Source: Aliishimia sp039978895 | GTDB lineage: Bacteria; Pseudomonadota; Alphaproteobacteria; Rhodobacterales; Rhodobacteraceae | Reading direction: 5' to 3' | Assembly: GCA_039978895.1 (NCBI GenBank) | Contig: JBDWAL010000005.1 | Coordinates: 90,160-154,159, forward strand | Length of the DNA stretch: 64,000 nucleotides | Shown here: piece after piece, positions 25,156 through 34,116 of the stretch | Layout of the letters: each line of letters starts with the position of its first letter | Position numbering within the stretch: the first letter of the stretch is position 1 | The notes under the pieces: generated by a model | Databases searched by the model: none | What the model was told of the DNA's origin: nothing | Seen by the model: the letters and a program-made list of their open reading frames with translations, nothing else | Translations under genes and position numbers: made by a program

Positions 25156-27843
25156 TTAGGCGGCTTTTGCAAGGTTGCGCAGCACATAGTGCAGAACGCC
25201 GCCGTTTTCGATGTATTCGATTTCAACCGCTGTATCGATCCGGCATTTCAGCATGATCGCTTTTTCAGTCCCGTCGGTCATAGTGATGGTGCAAGGGACT
25301 TCTTGTAGAGGTTGGATCGTATCGAGGCCGTGGATCGCCACGGTTTCTTCGCCAGTCAAACCCAGTGATTTGCGCGTGTCGCCCGCGCTGAATTCGAACG
25401 GGATCACCCCCATACCAACAAGGTTGGAGCGGTGAATACGTTCGAAGCTTTCTGCGATGACGGCTTTCACACCCAAAAGGGCGGTGCCTTTTGCAGCCCA
25501 ATCGCGCGAAGAGCCCGCACCATATTGTTCACCACCGAAGATCACCAGCGGAGTGCCCGCCTCCTGATGCGCCATCGCTGCGTCATAGATCGAAGTCTGC
25601 GCGCCGTCGGGGCCATTAGTATAGCCGCCTTCAACACCTTCGAGCATCTCGTTCTTGATGCGGATATTGGCGAACGTGCCACGCATCATGACTTCGTGGT
25701 TGCCACGACGTGATCCGTACGAGTTGAATTCGCGTACAGGAACTTGCCGGTCGATCAAGTATTGGCCAGCAGGTGTGGTGTCTTTGAACGATCCCGCAGG
25801 CGAGATGTGGTCCGTGGTAATCATGTCACCCAACAAGGCCAGAACTTTGGCGCCATCGATGTTTTCAATCTTCTTGGTGTCCATCGTGATGCCCTGAAAG
25901 TAGGGCGGGTTTTGGACATAAGTCGAAGCTGGTGGCCAGTCGTAGGTTTTCTCGTCGGTGGTTTCGACGCCTTGCCACTTGTCATCGCCTTTGAAGACAT
26001 CTGCGTATTTCTCTTGGAAGGCTTTGCGCGTGACAGTCTTTTCGACCAATTCAGCAACTTCCTGCGAGGTAGGCCAGATGTCTTTCAGGTAGACGTCATT
26101 GCCGTCTTTGTCCTGACCGATGGCATCCGTTGCCAGGTTGATATCCAATGTGCCAGCCAAAGCATATACCACCACAAGTGGGGGCGAGGCGAGGTAGTTG
26201 GCGCGAACATCGGGGCTGATACGGCCTTCAAAGTTGCGGTTGCCCGATAGAACAGATGTCGCCACCAAGTCGCCTTCAGCGATTGCATCGGACAGTTCTT
26301 TTTGGATCGGGCCAGAGTTGCCGATACATGTCGTGCAGCCATAACCAACAAGGTTGAACCCAATTGCGTCAAGGTCGTCTTGCAGCTCAGCCGCTTCAAG
26401 ATAGGCTGACACAACTTGCGATCCAGGGGCCAAGGATGTTTTCACCCAAGGTTTGCGGTTCATGCCAAGTGCGGCGGCTTTACGCGCCACCAGACCGGCG
26501 CCAATCATGACGTATGGGTTGGATGTGTTGGTGCATGATGTGATCGATGCGATCACGACTTTGCCGGATTCCAAGGTGTAATCTTCGCCTGCGACGGCAA
26601 CTTCTTTGCCCATTGGGCGTTTGAAGGTGTTCTCCATCTCGTTTGCGAAGGCTTCTTTGGCATTGGTCAGCGCGACGTAGTCTTGTGGGCGTTTTGGGCC
26701 TGAAATCGCAGGAACAATGGTGCTCATATCAAGGTGCAGGGTGTCTGTGTAGACTGGTGCATAATCGTCGCCACGCCAGAAACCGTTTTCTTTGGCATAG
26801 GCTTCAACCAATGCGATCCGGTCTTCTTCACGACCTGTTGTGCGCAGGTAGCGCAGGGTCTCGTTGTCGATTGGGAAGAAGCCACAGGTCGCGCCATATT
26901 CTGGCGCCATGTTGGCGATCGTTGCGCGGTCGGCCAATGGCAAACTGTCGAGACCTTTACCGTAGAATTCAACGAACTTGCCAACAACGCCTTTGGCGCG
27001 AAGCAATTCAACGACTTTCAGAACAAGATCCGTCCCGGTTGTGCCTTCCATCATCAAGCCAGTCAGCTCAAAGCCGACAACTTCAGGAATCAACATTGAA
27101 ATCGGTTGGCCCAGCATTGCAGCTTCGGCTTCGATCCCGCCAACGCCCCAGCCCAAAACGGCAGCGCCGTTGACCATTGTTGTATGGCTGTCTGTGCCAA
27201 CAAGCGTGTCAGGGTAGGCGACTTGTTCGCCGTTTTGATCCGCGTCGGTCCAAACTGTTTGGGACAAGTATTCAAGGTTCACTTGGTGACAGATGCCCGT
27301 GCCCGGAGGCACAACCCGGAAGTTGTTAAATGCGTTTTGACCCCATTTCAGGAACGTGTAACGCTCCATGTTGCGTTCATATTCGCGGTCCACATTCATC
27401 TGAAATGCCCGTGGGTTGCCAAATTCGTCGATCATAACGGAGTGGTCAATCACAAGATCGACAGGGTTCAATGGGTTGATTTTCTCGGGATCGCCGCCGA
27501 GCGCAACAATGCCATCGCGCATCGCCGCGAGGTCAACAACGGCTGGAACGCCGGTGAAATCTTGCATCAAAACGCGGGCAGGGCGGTATGCGATTTCGCG
27601 TGGGTTCTTGCCGCCATTCTCACCCCATGTTGCAAAGGCTTTGATGTCATCAACAGAAACTGTTTTTCCATCTTCAAAGCGTAACATGTTTTCCAGCACC
27701 ACTTTCAAAGCGGCGGGTAGTTTTGAAAAGTCACCCAACCCTGCCGCTGTGGCCGCGGGGATTGAGTAGTAGGCAATCGATTGATCCCCAACTGTGAGGG
27801 TTTTACGGGTCTTGGCTGTGTCCTGACCAACTGTAATCGGCAT
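25156..27843 (-). CDS. acnA: aconitate hydratase AcnA
   Basis: TCA cycle enzyme interconverting citrate and isocitrate with a [4Fe-4S] cluster. 895 residues, the standard AcnA/IRP length. Cluster cysteines are in SITSCTNTSNP and in GYGCTTCIGNSGP, and the swivel domain has GAGSSRDWAAKG. An AAGGGAG ribosome-binding site precedes the ATG. Monocistronic, ended by the terminator at 25101-25132. Confidence 0.97.
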   Translation of the reverse strand: MPITVGQDTAKTRKTLTVGDQSIAYYSIPAATAAGLGDFSKLPAALKVVLENMLRFEDGKTVSVDDIKAFATWGENGGKNPREIAYRPARVLMQDFTGVPAVVDLAAMRDGIVALGGDPEKINPLNPVDLVIDHSVMIDEFGNPRAFQMNVDREYERNMERYTFLKWGQNAFNNFRVVPPGTGICHQVNLEYLSQTVWTDADQNGEQVAYPDTLVGTDSHTTMVNGAAVLGWGVGGIEAEAAMLGQPISMLIPEVVGFELTGLMMEGTTGTDLVLKVVELLRAKGVVGKFVEFYGKGLDSLPLADRATIANMAPEYGATCGFFPIDNETLRYLRTTGREEDRIALVEAYAKENGFWRGDDYAPVYTDTLHLDMSTIVPAISGPKRPQDYVALTNAKEAFANEMENTFKRPMGKEVAVAGEDYTLESGKVVIASITSCTNTSNPYVMIGAGLVARKAAALGMNRKPWVKTSLAPGSQVVSAYLEAAELQDDLDAIGFNLVGYGCTTCIGNSGPIQKELSDAIAEGDLVATSVLSGNRNFEGRISPDVRANYLASPPLVVVYALAGTLDINLATDAIGQDKDGNDVYLKDIWPTSQEVAELVEKTVTRKAFQEKYADVFKGDDKWQGVETTDEKTYDWPPASTYVQNPPYFQGITMDTKKIENIDGAKVLALLGDMITTDHISPAGSFKDTTPAGQYLIDRQVPVREFNSYGSRRGNHEVMMRGTFANIRIKNEMLEGVEGGYTNGPDGAQTSIYDAAMAHQEAGTPLVIFGGEQYGAGSSRDWAAKGTALLGVKAVIAESFERIHRSNLVGMGVIPFEFSAGDTRKSLGLTGEETVAIHGLDTIQPLQEVPCTITMTDGTEKAIMLKCRIDTAVEIEYIENGGVLHYVLRNLAKAA

Positions 27844-28070
27844 GGAGCGGCTCCCTTATTGCTAGCGAAAAGAATGGATAATTGCGCCTCTATTGACGTG
27901 TGTGCGTGCCTCGGTCAATGGTTATCAGGCGAGGTGCGACGATTTTGGTATACTATGGTGTACAGTAACTAAATATCGTCGTTGATCACCGATTTTTCAA
28001 CAAGGGTTGATTGGTTATTTCACTCTCGTGAGTCTATGTGTGATATCAGACCACACAGGAACACCGCGCA

Positions 28071-28778
28071 ATGAAACTTTTTCGTCTTCTCCCGATCGTC
28101 CCCATTGTTGCGCTTTTCATGGGGCTGAATACGCCAGTTGTGGCGCAAAATTCTCCCGTTGTCATTGAGTTATACACGTCCCAAGGGTGTTCGTCCTGTC
28201 CGCCCGCGGACGCACTGTTGCATAAATTGGCTCAACGCGATGACGTGATTCCTTTGGCATTGCATGTCGACTATTGGGATTACATTGGCTGGAAAGACAT
28301 CTTTGCCGATCCGGAACATGCGCAGCGGCAACGCCGCTATGCCAGAGTTGCCGGACGGCGGTCTGTTTACACTCCGCAAATGATCGTGAACGGTGTGGAT
28401 TCGATCGTTGGTGCGCGCGGCATGGAAATTTCAGAAGCTATCTCAAACCATAAAGATCATGATACAGGCGTTCGCTTGCAAGTGAGCCGCACACATGATG
28501 GGATTTCGATAGAAGCCTCCGCTCCGAACAACCCCGGACCGATGGTCGTACATGTTGTGCGCTATGCAGAGTCAAAAGACGTCAAAATCACCCGTGGCGA
28601 GAACGCGGGGCGGTCCATGTCCTATTCAAACGTTGTCGAGGATTGGCGGGTTTTGACGGAATGGTCCGGGCGTAGAGACTTGTCTGTTAACACTGACATT
28701 GACGGTGATGGACCTGTGGTCGTGCTCATTCAAAGTGCGAACCAAGGTCCCATGCAAGCCGCTGCACAACTGCGCTAG
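28071..28778 (+). CDS. DUF1223 exported thioredoxin-like protein
   Basis: 235 residues: a signal peptide (about 1-25, ending near VVAQN) and a thioredoxin-like domain with VIELYTSQGCSSCPPADALL, the DUF1223 signature with a CSSC pair. Further markers are HVDYWDYIGWKD and YTPQMIVNG. The family is secreted and linked with redox or envelope roles, but no activity is established. Divergent from acnA with a 227-base gap, within which I found no clear operator. Confidence 0.88.
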   Translation: MKLFRLLPIVPIVALFMGLNTPVVAQNSPVVIELYTSQGCSSCPPADALLHKLAQRDDVIPLALHVDYWDYIGWKDIFADPEHAQRQRRYARVAGRRSVYTPQMIVNGVDSIVGARGMEISEAISNHKDHDTGVRLQVSRTHDGISIEASAPNNPGPMVVHVVRYAESKDVKITRGENAGRSMSYSNVVEDWRVLTEWSGRRDLSVNTDIDGDGPVVVLIQSANQGPMQAAAQLR

Positions 28779-29020
28779 GCCGAACTTTCGAACGCTCGTG
28801 CTGGGGTGCAGATGATTTGAGCCTGCGGTCTGCACATTATTAGCTGACCCAAAAGTCAAAGAAACGGTAGGCGGGCTTCAGAGTAGGGTACGGCAAACAG
28901 TGGCTCTCAACTATCATCGAAGAATGCTGCCGGCAGACATTGAACAACTTACTGGCAGATTTGCGCGATCGCTCGTTATACTGGATTTGGATTGACACCA
29001 AACTTGTACAAGGGTGACGC

Positions 29021-29542
29021 ATGCAGCATCTCTCGACGGCTCCGACGCTTAAGACGCAACGGTTGGTTTTGCGAGGACCTGATCGGAATGATCTGCCAGA
29101 GTTCACCCGCTTCATGACCAGCGCCCCATCGATGAAAGCACAAGGAGAGACAATCACTGCTGAACAAGCTTGGTTCGGATTTCTAACCGGCATTGGTCAC
29201 TGGAATTGGCATGGTTTTGGCTTTTTTACCGTTGTCGAACAGCAAACAGGCAATCCGATTGGCCGCGTGGGGTTGATCAAGCATTCCAATTGGCCTGACA
29301 TCGAACTTGCGTGGCATCTGTTCGAGGGTGCAGAAGGAAAAGGCTATGCAACAGAGGCTGCGATGGCCGTCAAGAAATGGGCCCATGAGCATCTGCGATT
29401 AGAGAACCTTTTCAGTTACATCGATTGCGATAATGCACGTTCGCAAGCTGTGGCAACGCGGCTTGGCGCGGTCACGGATGGGACGCGGGCCCCGCATGAA
29501 CCTGATGCGGAAGTGTGGGTTCATAAAATGGAACGCGGGTGA
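29021..29542 (+). CDS. GNAT-family N-acetyltransferase
   Basis: 173 residues of the RimJ/RimL-like GNAT group. It begins with the typical TLKTQRLVLRGP strand, has the acetyl-CoA loop in GKGYATEAAMAVKKWA (about 108-123), and NLFSYIDCDNARSQAVATRLGA near the end. Substrate may be an amino acid, protein N-terminus or small amine. AAGGGTG precedes the ATG. Stands alone between DUF1223 and the LpxL-like gene. Confidence 0.9.
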   Translation: MQHLSTAPTLKTQRLVLRGPDRNDLPEFTRFMTSAPSMKAQGETITAEQAWFGFLTGIGHWNWHGFGFFTVVEQQTGNPIGRVGLIKHSNWPDIELAWHLFEGAEGKGYATEAAMAVKKWAHEHLRLENLFSYIDCDNARSQAVATRLGAVTDGTRAPHEPDAEVWVHKMERG

Positions 29543-29868
29543 GACGCGTTAGCAAGGACCGTGGGTGACGCCGGAGAATGAGCAAGGCTAGAATTTAGGC
29601 TACCTTCAAGCCGCTCGGGAAAATAATTTCACAAATGGTATATGGGCGGACGCAACTTGGTGTTTCGGAAAGACCGGATGGCCGAACTTATTTAGGAAAC
29701 TCACAATTTGTGAAGTTGCAAAATGTGGCCTGAGTTTGCTCTGCCAGTTTTACATGGCACGACATCTAATTGGGCGACATTAAATAGCTGTTTCAAGCCA
29801 AGGCTGCACGATGTTCCACAGATGATTTACGGTCTCTTGGTGAGGGGAAAAGGATCAGTTTGGATTGA
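29543..29868. other. intergenic region, nothing recognised
   Basis: About 325 bases between the convergent acetyltransferase and acyltransferase genes. I see no gene, clear terminator or repeat. Short open frames here lack domains and ribosome-binding sites. Confidence 0.5.
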
Positions 29869-30759
29869 TCAGTTTTCAACGCGCCAGCGTTTGTGGACCC
29901 AGAACCATTGCCTAGGATTGTGCAAAATTCGGTTTGCCAAACTGTCATTTAAGGCTTGCGTCATGGTTTCTGGATCTGAGTGTGGAACTGGGGCTTCAAA
30001 CACGGTTTCAAATGTAAACCCATCGCAGTTACGGATGCCGTAAAACGGGATCAACACGGCGTTATACCGCAAAGCCAATTCAGCAGCGGACACGGCCGTA
30101 TGAGCAGGATGCCCCAGAAAATCCAATACGGGGGCGTCAAAAACATGCTGATCAAACAACAAAACCAACTGCCCACCTTTTTTGAGGTGCCGCACAAATC
30201 CGGACGTGCCTTTGCGCCCCTGCGGAAAGACTGGCCCTCCAAAAGCTTGCATCGTTTTGACGTAATGGGCGTTAAAATATGGATTGGACATGTCACGATA
30301 TAAGCCGCCGATGGACATGCCTCGCCCGACCAAAGCTGCGCGGGCTGCTTCGTAATTCCCATAGTGACCGGTCACCAATATCACTGGGCGTCCGATATGA
30401 TGCGCTGCTTGCAAGGCGGCCCAGCCGGGACCCGTCAAGGGATTGGCTTGCATCCGTTTTGGAAATTCTTTGGAAGAGTAATTTTCAATAAATGTGCGAC
30501 CTGCGTTATCCAAGGCGGCGCGGGCTATGGTGTCGCGTGCAGGTTTCGGGCGATCTGGCCAAATTTCTTCTAAGTTGGCGCACGCACTGCGGTAATATCC
30601 AGCAAGCGGGCCAATCACATAAGCAACAATCCAACCCATGAATCGCACACGCGTTTTATAGGGCAACATCAAAGCCAAATTGATAACACTTACCAAAACA
30701 GCGTTTATCAACCAATGGCGCAGGCGGGTTCGAACAGGCATGGACTTTAGGTCAAGCAT
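29869..30759 (-). CDS. lysophospholipid acyltransferase family protein (LpxL/HtrB-like)
   Basis: 296-residue inner-membrane acyltransferase. An N-terminal hydrophobic segment (about 15-50) is followed by the catalytic HX4E motif in TGHYGNYEAAR, then LVLLFDQHVFDAP and a substrate strand. Homologues add secondary acyl chains to lipid A or make ornithine lipids. It follows the DMT transporter gene by 19 bases, so both are likely one transcript. The lipid A role is inferred from family. Confidence 0.85.
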   Translation of the reverse strand: MLDLKSMPVRTRLRHWLINAVLVSVINLALMLPYKTRVRFMGWIVAYVIGPLAGYYRSACANLEEIWPDRPKPARDTIARAALDNAGRTFIENYSSKEFPKRMQANPLTGPGWAALQAAHHIGRPVILVTGHYGNYEAARAALVGRGMSIGGLYRDMSNPYFNAHYVKTMQAFGGPVFPQGRKGTSGFVRHLKKGGQLVLLFDQHVFDAPVLDFLGHPAHTAVSAAELALRYNAVLIPFYGIRNCDGFTFETVFEAPVPHSDPETMTQALNDSLANRILHNPRQWFWVHKRWRVEN

Positions 30760-30778
30760 CAGTCGAAAGTGGCCTCAA

Positions 30779-31651
30779 TTAATTGGTGTTTGATTGGGTT
30801 TCGCGCGCCCAAACATAAAGGCCCGCCCCAACAATCACAAGCGCGCCAAGCCATGTGGTCAATACTGGGATTTCCGAAAAGAATACAAATCCAATGAAGG
30901 TAGCACAGACCACGCCCGCATATCCAAACGGGGCCAAAACACCAGCTGGTGCTGAAGAAAACGCCTTAATAAGCAACAATTGGCCCGTCGTACCAAACAG
31001 AGCAATGGCAACAAGTAAACCTGAGCTTTTGAAATTGAGAGGTACCCAAGCGGTCGGCAACAGAAGGCTCATGACAATCCCACCCACGAGCGCTGTATAA
31101 AACAATGAAGTCCACGGGTCTTCAGCGCGGCCAACGGCACGCGTAACCAAAGCGTAGCCGGCAAAGCAAATTGCAGCAGCGAGCGGGAACAAAGCATCTG
31201 GATTGAACGTGTCCGTGCCCGGTTGAATGATAAGCATGGCGCCACAAAACGCCACAACAATGGCGATGATACGACGCAACCCTATAGTTTCACTTAAGAA
31301 AAGGGCAGCACCCAATGTTATGAACAATGGGTTTAACACCATCACCGCAGTTGCTTGCGCCAATCCAATTCGAGACAAGCCTTGGAAAAAGAACGCAGTG
31401 GCAAGCAGCAAAAGTACAGAACGTGCCAATTGCAACGGCAGATGGTTGGTTTTTATGACAGTTTTTATACGGGGGGCGACAAGGACGAGAACCACCAACA
31501 TCTGCCCTGCATACCGGGCCCAAAGTGCAGGAATTGCGCCGACGGACGGGGCAACTGCCTTAACGCACGCGTCCATCATCGACAGGAAAATGATGGCGGT
31601 CAGCATCAACGTGATGGCACGCGTGGAATTCTGAGATGTCTGCTGGTTCAT
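30779..31651 (-). CDS. DMT-superfamily transporter (EamA)
   Basis: 290 residues with ten predicted membrane helices in two EamA repeats; the first ends near the LVVLVLVAPRIK loop and the second carries GTTGQLLLIKAFSSAPAGVLAPFGYAGVV (given in part). The family exports amino acids, nucleosides or other metabolites; substrate unknown. Start is uncertain: ATG 31651 or 31663, since neither has a good ribosome-binding site. Followed by the LpxL-like gene. Confidence 0.88.
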   Translation of the reverse strand: MNQQTSQNSTRAITLMLTAIIFLSMMDACVKAVAPSVGAIPALWARYAGQMLVVLVLVAPRIKTVIKTNHLPLQLARSVLLLLATAFFFQGLSRIGLAQATAVMVLNPLFITLGAALFLSETIGLRRIIAIVVAFCGAMLIIQPGTDTFNPDALFPLAAAICFAGYALVTRAVGRAEDPWTSLFYTALVGGIVMSLLLPTAWVPLNFKSSGLLVAIALFGTTGQLLLIKAFSSAPAGVLAPFGYAGVVCATFIGFVFFSEIPVLTTWLGALVIVGAGLYVWARETQSNTN

Positions 31652-32015
31652 CGCAACAGCCATAGAGCAGTAAGCGAGGGATTGGAAAGCCGCTTTTCGC
31701 CCGCGTGTGTTCGCAAAAAGTTTGGGGTGACGACTGTTTGTCAAAAAACGTAAGCGTGCGTTCGCGTTCCAAAGAGACAGAGTTCAGATAAATTATTTTC
31801 GTCAAAGCCGTTTGGGGCATAATCATGCGCGAAATTTTGTAATGGAGTGCGTATTTTTCGGAGTTTTGATACGTGCATTCCTCCCAACTTGGACTCCATT
31901 TGATGAAAATGCGGATGCGTGAACAATCCCGTGCAAGCTGTCGGTAAACGAAGCACAGGGCTTTTATTACTGTAGTGCCTCTGCCCCTTCGCTAAAAGAC
32001 CGCAGAGGCGTTCGT

Positions 32016-33092
32016 TCACTCGTCGATTTCGACATCCTCAATACTCAACAGAAGCAGTTGACCCGTTTTTTCCATTTCCCGAATAACGCCAATGACCGTT
32101 GTCATTGCAGCTTCGCCATCGGCGGGCTTGACCTTGCCTAATTCTGCAATCTCTTCGCGTAATTGATCGGCTAGGCGTCCGGACATGTTTTCGAAAACGA
32201 AAGTTGCAACGTCTTCCATCCCGGATTGTTGGGCGCCTGCCAAAGCTTGCACCAGTTCGGCTTGGTCCACAGCGCGTAGGACATTTGGCAGATCGCGTGG
32301 TGAGATGCGTGTTGGGATATTGGCGAAAGTGAAAATCGCTTTGCGGACTTCGCTTGCAAACAGGCCATCGGTTTCGTCTAGCCCGGTCAAAACCTCTTCG
32401 CGGGTCGCCGATGTAGAGTTGTTCAAGATGGCGCCGACGCGTTCAACAGGGCCGACATCAAATGCCGACATAGGTTCCGCGTCCAATTGCGCTGCAAGTG
32501 ACAGCCCGATCCGATCGACGGCTTCAGGTGTGACAGCACTCGTTTGGCTAACAGCATATGTGATTTGACGGGCAAACGGTCCGGGTAGCTTGCCTAACAG
32601 CTCAGCGGCTTTGGGCACATCAAGCTTCGACAAAACGACAGCAGAAATTTCGATGCTTTCTTCTTCTATTACTGGCAACAGCTTTTCAATGGCCATACCT
32701 TTGATACGCGTCCAAGGATCACCAGATTGACGTACGCCAGCTTCTTTCCGCAAACGATTGGCTGTGTGGGGGCTGATTTTACCATCAAGCGCATCTAATG
32801 CACCCGCCATGTTCCCCGGGAACGACAAGCCAACAGCCTCAAGTTCGGCGGTAAACTCATCGATCACGGTCGTCACTGTTTCTTTGTCCACAAGCCGCAT
32901 GGCGCCCATTTGGTGCGTCAGGATTTCCTGTAGATCTTCTGGCAGTTCTTCTAGTGCGATTTCAGCACCTTCGTTTAGAAGGTACCGCACGACGATGGCG
33001 GCCTTTGCCCGTCGTGTCAAAGAAATGCCTTGCCCCGATAATGAAAGAGCGCCCCCGCCGGGAGACGGGAGCGACATAGGTGGAAAGCTCAT
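32016..33092 (-). CDS. fliG: flagellar motor switch protein FliG
   Basis: Rotor protein that couples stator movement to the flagellar C-ring. 358 residues with the N-domain (LTRRAKAAIVVRYLLNEGAE), the middle domain (FARQITYAVSQTS) and the C-domain ending GMEDVATFVFENMSGRLADQL, where EVRKAIFTF and SPRDLPNVLRAVDQ keep the charged torque helix. No other flagellar gene is within 30 kb on either side here, so fliG is an orphan. A hairpin with GCCTCTGC arms (31978-32008) after the stop may end transcription. Confidence 0.9.
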   Translation of the reverse strand: MSFPPMSLPSPGGGALSLSGQGISLTRRAKAAIVVRYLLNEGAEIALEELPEDLQEILTHQMGAMRLVDKETVTTVIDEFTAELEAVGLSFPGNMAGALDALDGKISPHTANRLRKEAGVRQSGDPWTRIKGMAIEKLLPVIEEESIEISAVVLSKLDVPKAAELLGKLPGPFARQITYAVSQTSAVTPEAVDRIGLSLAAQLDAEPMSAFDVGPVERVGAILNNSTSATREEVLTGLDETDGLFASEVRKAIFTFANIPTRISPRDLPNVLRAVDQAELVQALAGAQQSGMEDVATFVFENMSGRLADQLREEIAELGKVKPADGEAAMTTVIGVIREMEKTGQLLLLSIEDVEIDE

Positions 33093-33159
33093 TTGCCAGT
33101 CTCATCCTTGCCCGTTTGTGCCACTTTAGCGCCGCAGACATGAACAAAGATTGAACAAG

Positions 33160-33693
33160 TCAGTAGTTATATGTCTTTCCAACATAAATAGCTTTGCGCA
33201 AAGACGTTCCAGCCCATGTGTACCCGCCGCCGCGGGTTTCAATTTCCGCCAATTGCAAACGAGCGCCTTCAATATCGCCAGCTTCAATCATGCCTTGACC
33301 CATATAGGACCTTGCCAACATGTTGTCGGGATTTTGGTCCAACGCAGCTGTGTAGAACATCATGGCGGTATCCAGATCGCCTAATTTGCGATTGGTGAAG
33401 CCATAATAGGTAAGGACACGGTCGTCCTTTTGATCTGGCATTGCAGCCAACACCCCCTGAGCATCGTGGTAACGCCCAGCATAAGCCAATTCGCGAACGG
33501 CCTCATAAAGTCCTTGCTCATCAAGGCTGGACTGCTTTGGTTTGACGCAGCGCTGCTTTCCGATATCCCAGACGCGCACGCCTTTGCAGTCTTTGGATGT
33601 CTTGGTTGGTTTTGGGGCTGCTTCACTACCCCCGCCTGCGGCAAAAGCCAGTCCGGGCATGGCAATAAGGGCGGCTGCTAAGATAATACGCAT
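33160..33693 (-). CDS. secreted TPR protein with CX5WDX5CV motif
   Basis: 177 residues. Signal peptide (about 1-19, ending LAFAAG), then a short Cys motif: C36-X5-W42-D43-X5-C49-V50, and two or three tetratricopeptide-like helical repeats (about 56-150; YYGFTNRKLGDLDTAMMFYTAAL is the clearest, given in part). The same Cys/WD motif, at the same spacing and within one residue of the same position, occurs in the small protein just upstream (33792-33962). Possibly an envelope scaffold. Function unknown. Confidence 0.82.
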   Translation of the reverse strand: MRIILAAALIAMPGLAFAAGGGSEAAPKPTKTSKDCKGVRVWDIGKQRCVKPKQSSLDEQGLYEAVRELAYAGRYHDAQGVLAAMPDQKDDRVLTYYGFTNRKLGDLDTAMMFYTAALDQNPDNMLARSYMGQGMIEAGDIEGARLQLAEIETRGGGYTWAGTSLRKAIYVGKTYNY

Positions 33694-33791
33694 GTGAAAA
33701 CGTCCTGTCTGATTTCTTACAGTGTTTGGTTCGATATAACACAAACGCGAAAGGACCCGGTTTTATTCGGGCCCTCGAAATATTTTTTATC

Positions 33792-33962
33792 TTAGCTGCT
33801 TGTTTGGGGTACGCAGGATGAAGTCGCGCTGTCCCAGCTAGAGCCTGCGATACAAGATTGTGCCTGTTTGCTGTGATCGCCATAGTTGCAGCCCATCGCT
33901 AATGCCAATCCGGGCAAAAGGGTGAAAGTGGCTGCAAGTGTCAGGGCCTTAAATGTCGTCAT
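33792..33962 (-). CDS. small secreted protein with CX5WDX5CV motif
   Basis: 56 residues with a signal peptide (about 1-22) and a mature part of some 33 residues: C25, then C37-X5-W43-D44-X5-C50-V51. A strong ribosome-binding site AGGAGGGA precedes the ATG, so it is very likely a real gene. The motif is shared with the TPR protein downstream. Cys pairs around W-D recall peritrophin-type chitin-binding loops, but the domain is too short to claim that. Function unknown. Confidence 0.7.
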   Translation of the reverse strand: MTTFKALTLAATFTLLPGLALAMGCNYGDHSKQAQSCIAGSSWDSATSSCVPQTSS

Positions 33963-34047
33963 GATCGTCCCTCCTAGTGTGAATACTGGAAAGGATAATA
34001 CAGGACCAGGCTTTGGCAAACAGAATTTAATCCCGCCAAGCGTGACA

Positions 34048-34107
34048 TGCACCTGTGGTGCACAGCACGTCAGCATGAAATTAAGTGAGGTGCAGGTGTC
34101 CTGCACC
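34048..34107. repeat. two hairpins of the GGTGCA family after purB
   Basis: TGCACC-TGT-GGTGCA at 34048-34062 and GGTGCAGG-TGT-CCTGCACC at 34089-34107, both downstream of purB on the minus strand. The first shares 16 bases with the hairpin at 12593-12611. The second has an 8-base perfect stem and may end purB transcription, though the T-run after it is weak. Confidence 0.5.
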
Positions 34108-34116
34108 CCATTTTAC

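Noticed and set aside
27950..27970. GGTATAC/GGTGTAC pair upstream of the DUF1223 gene
   Set aside because: Only a loose direct repeat with weak outer symmetry; not enough to call an operator.
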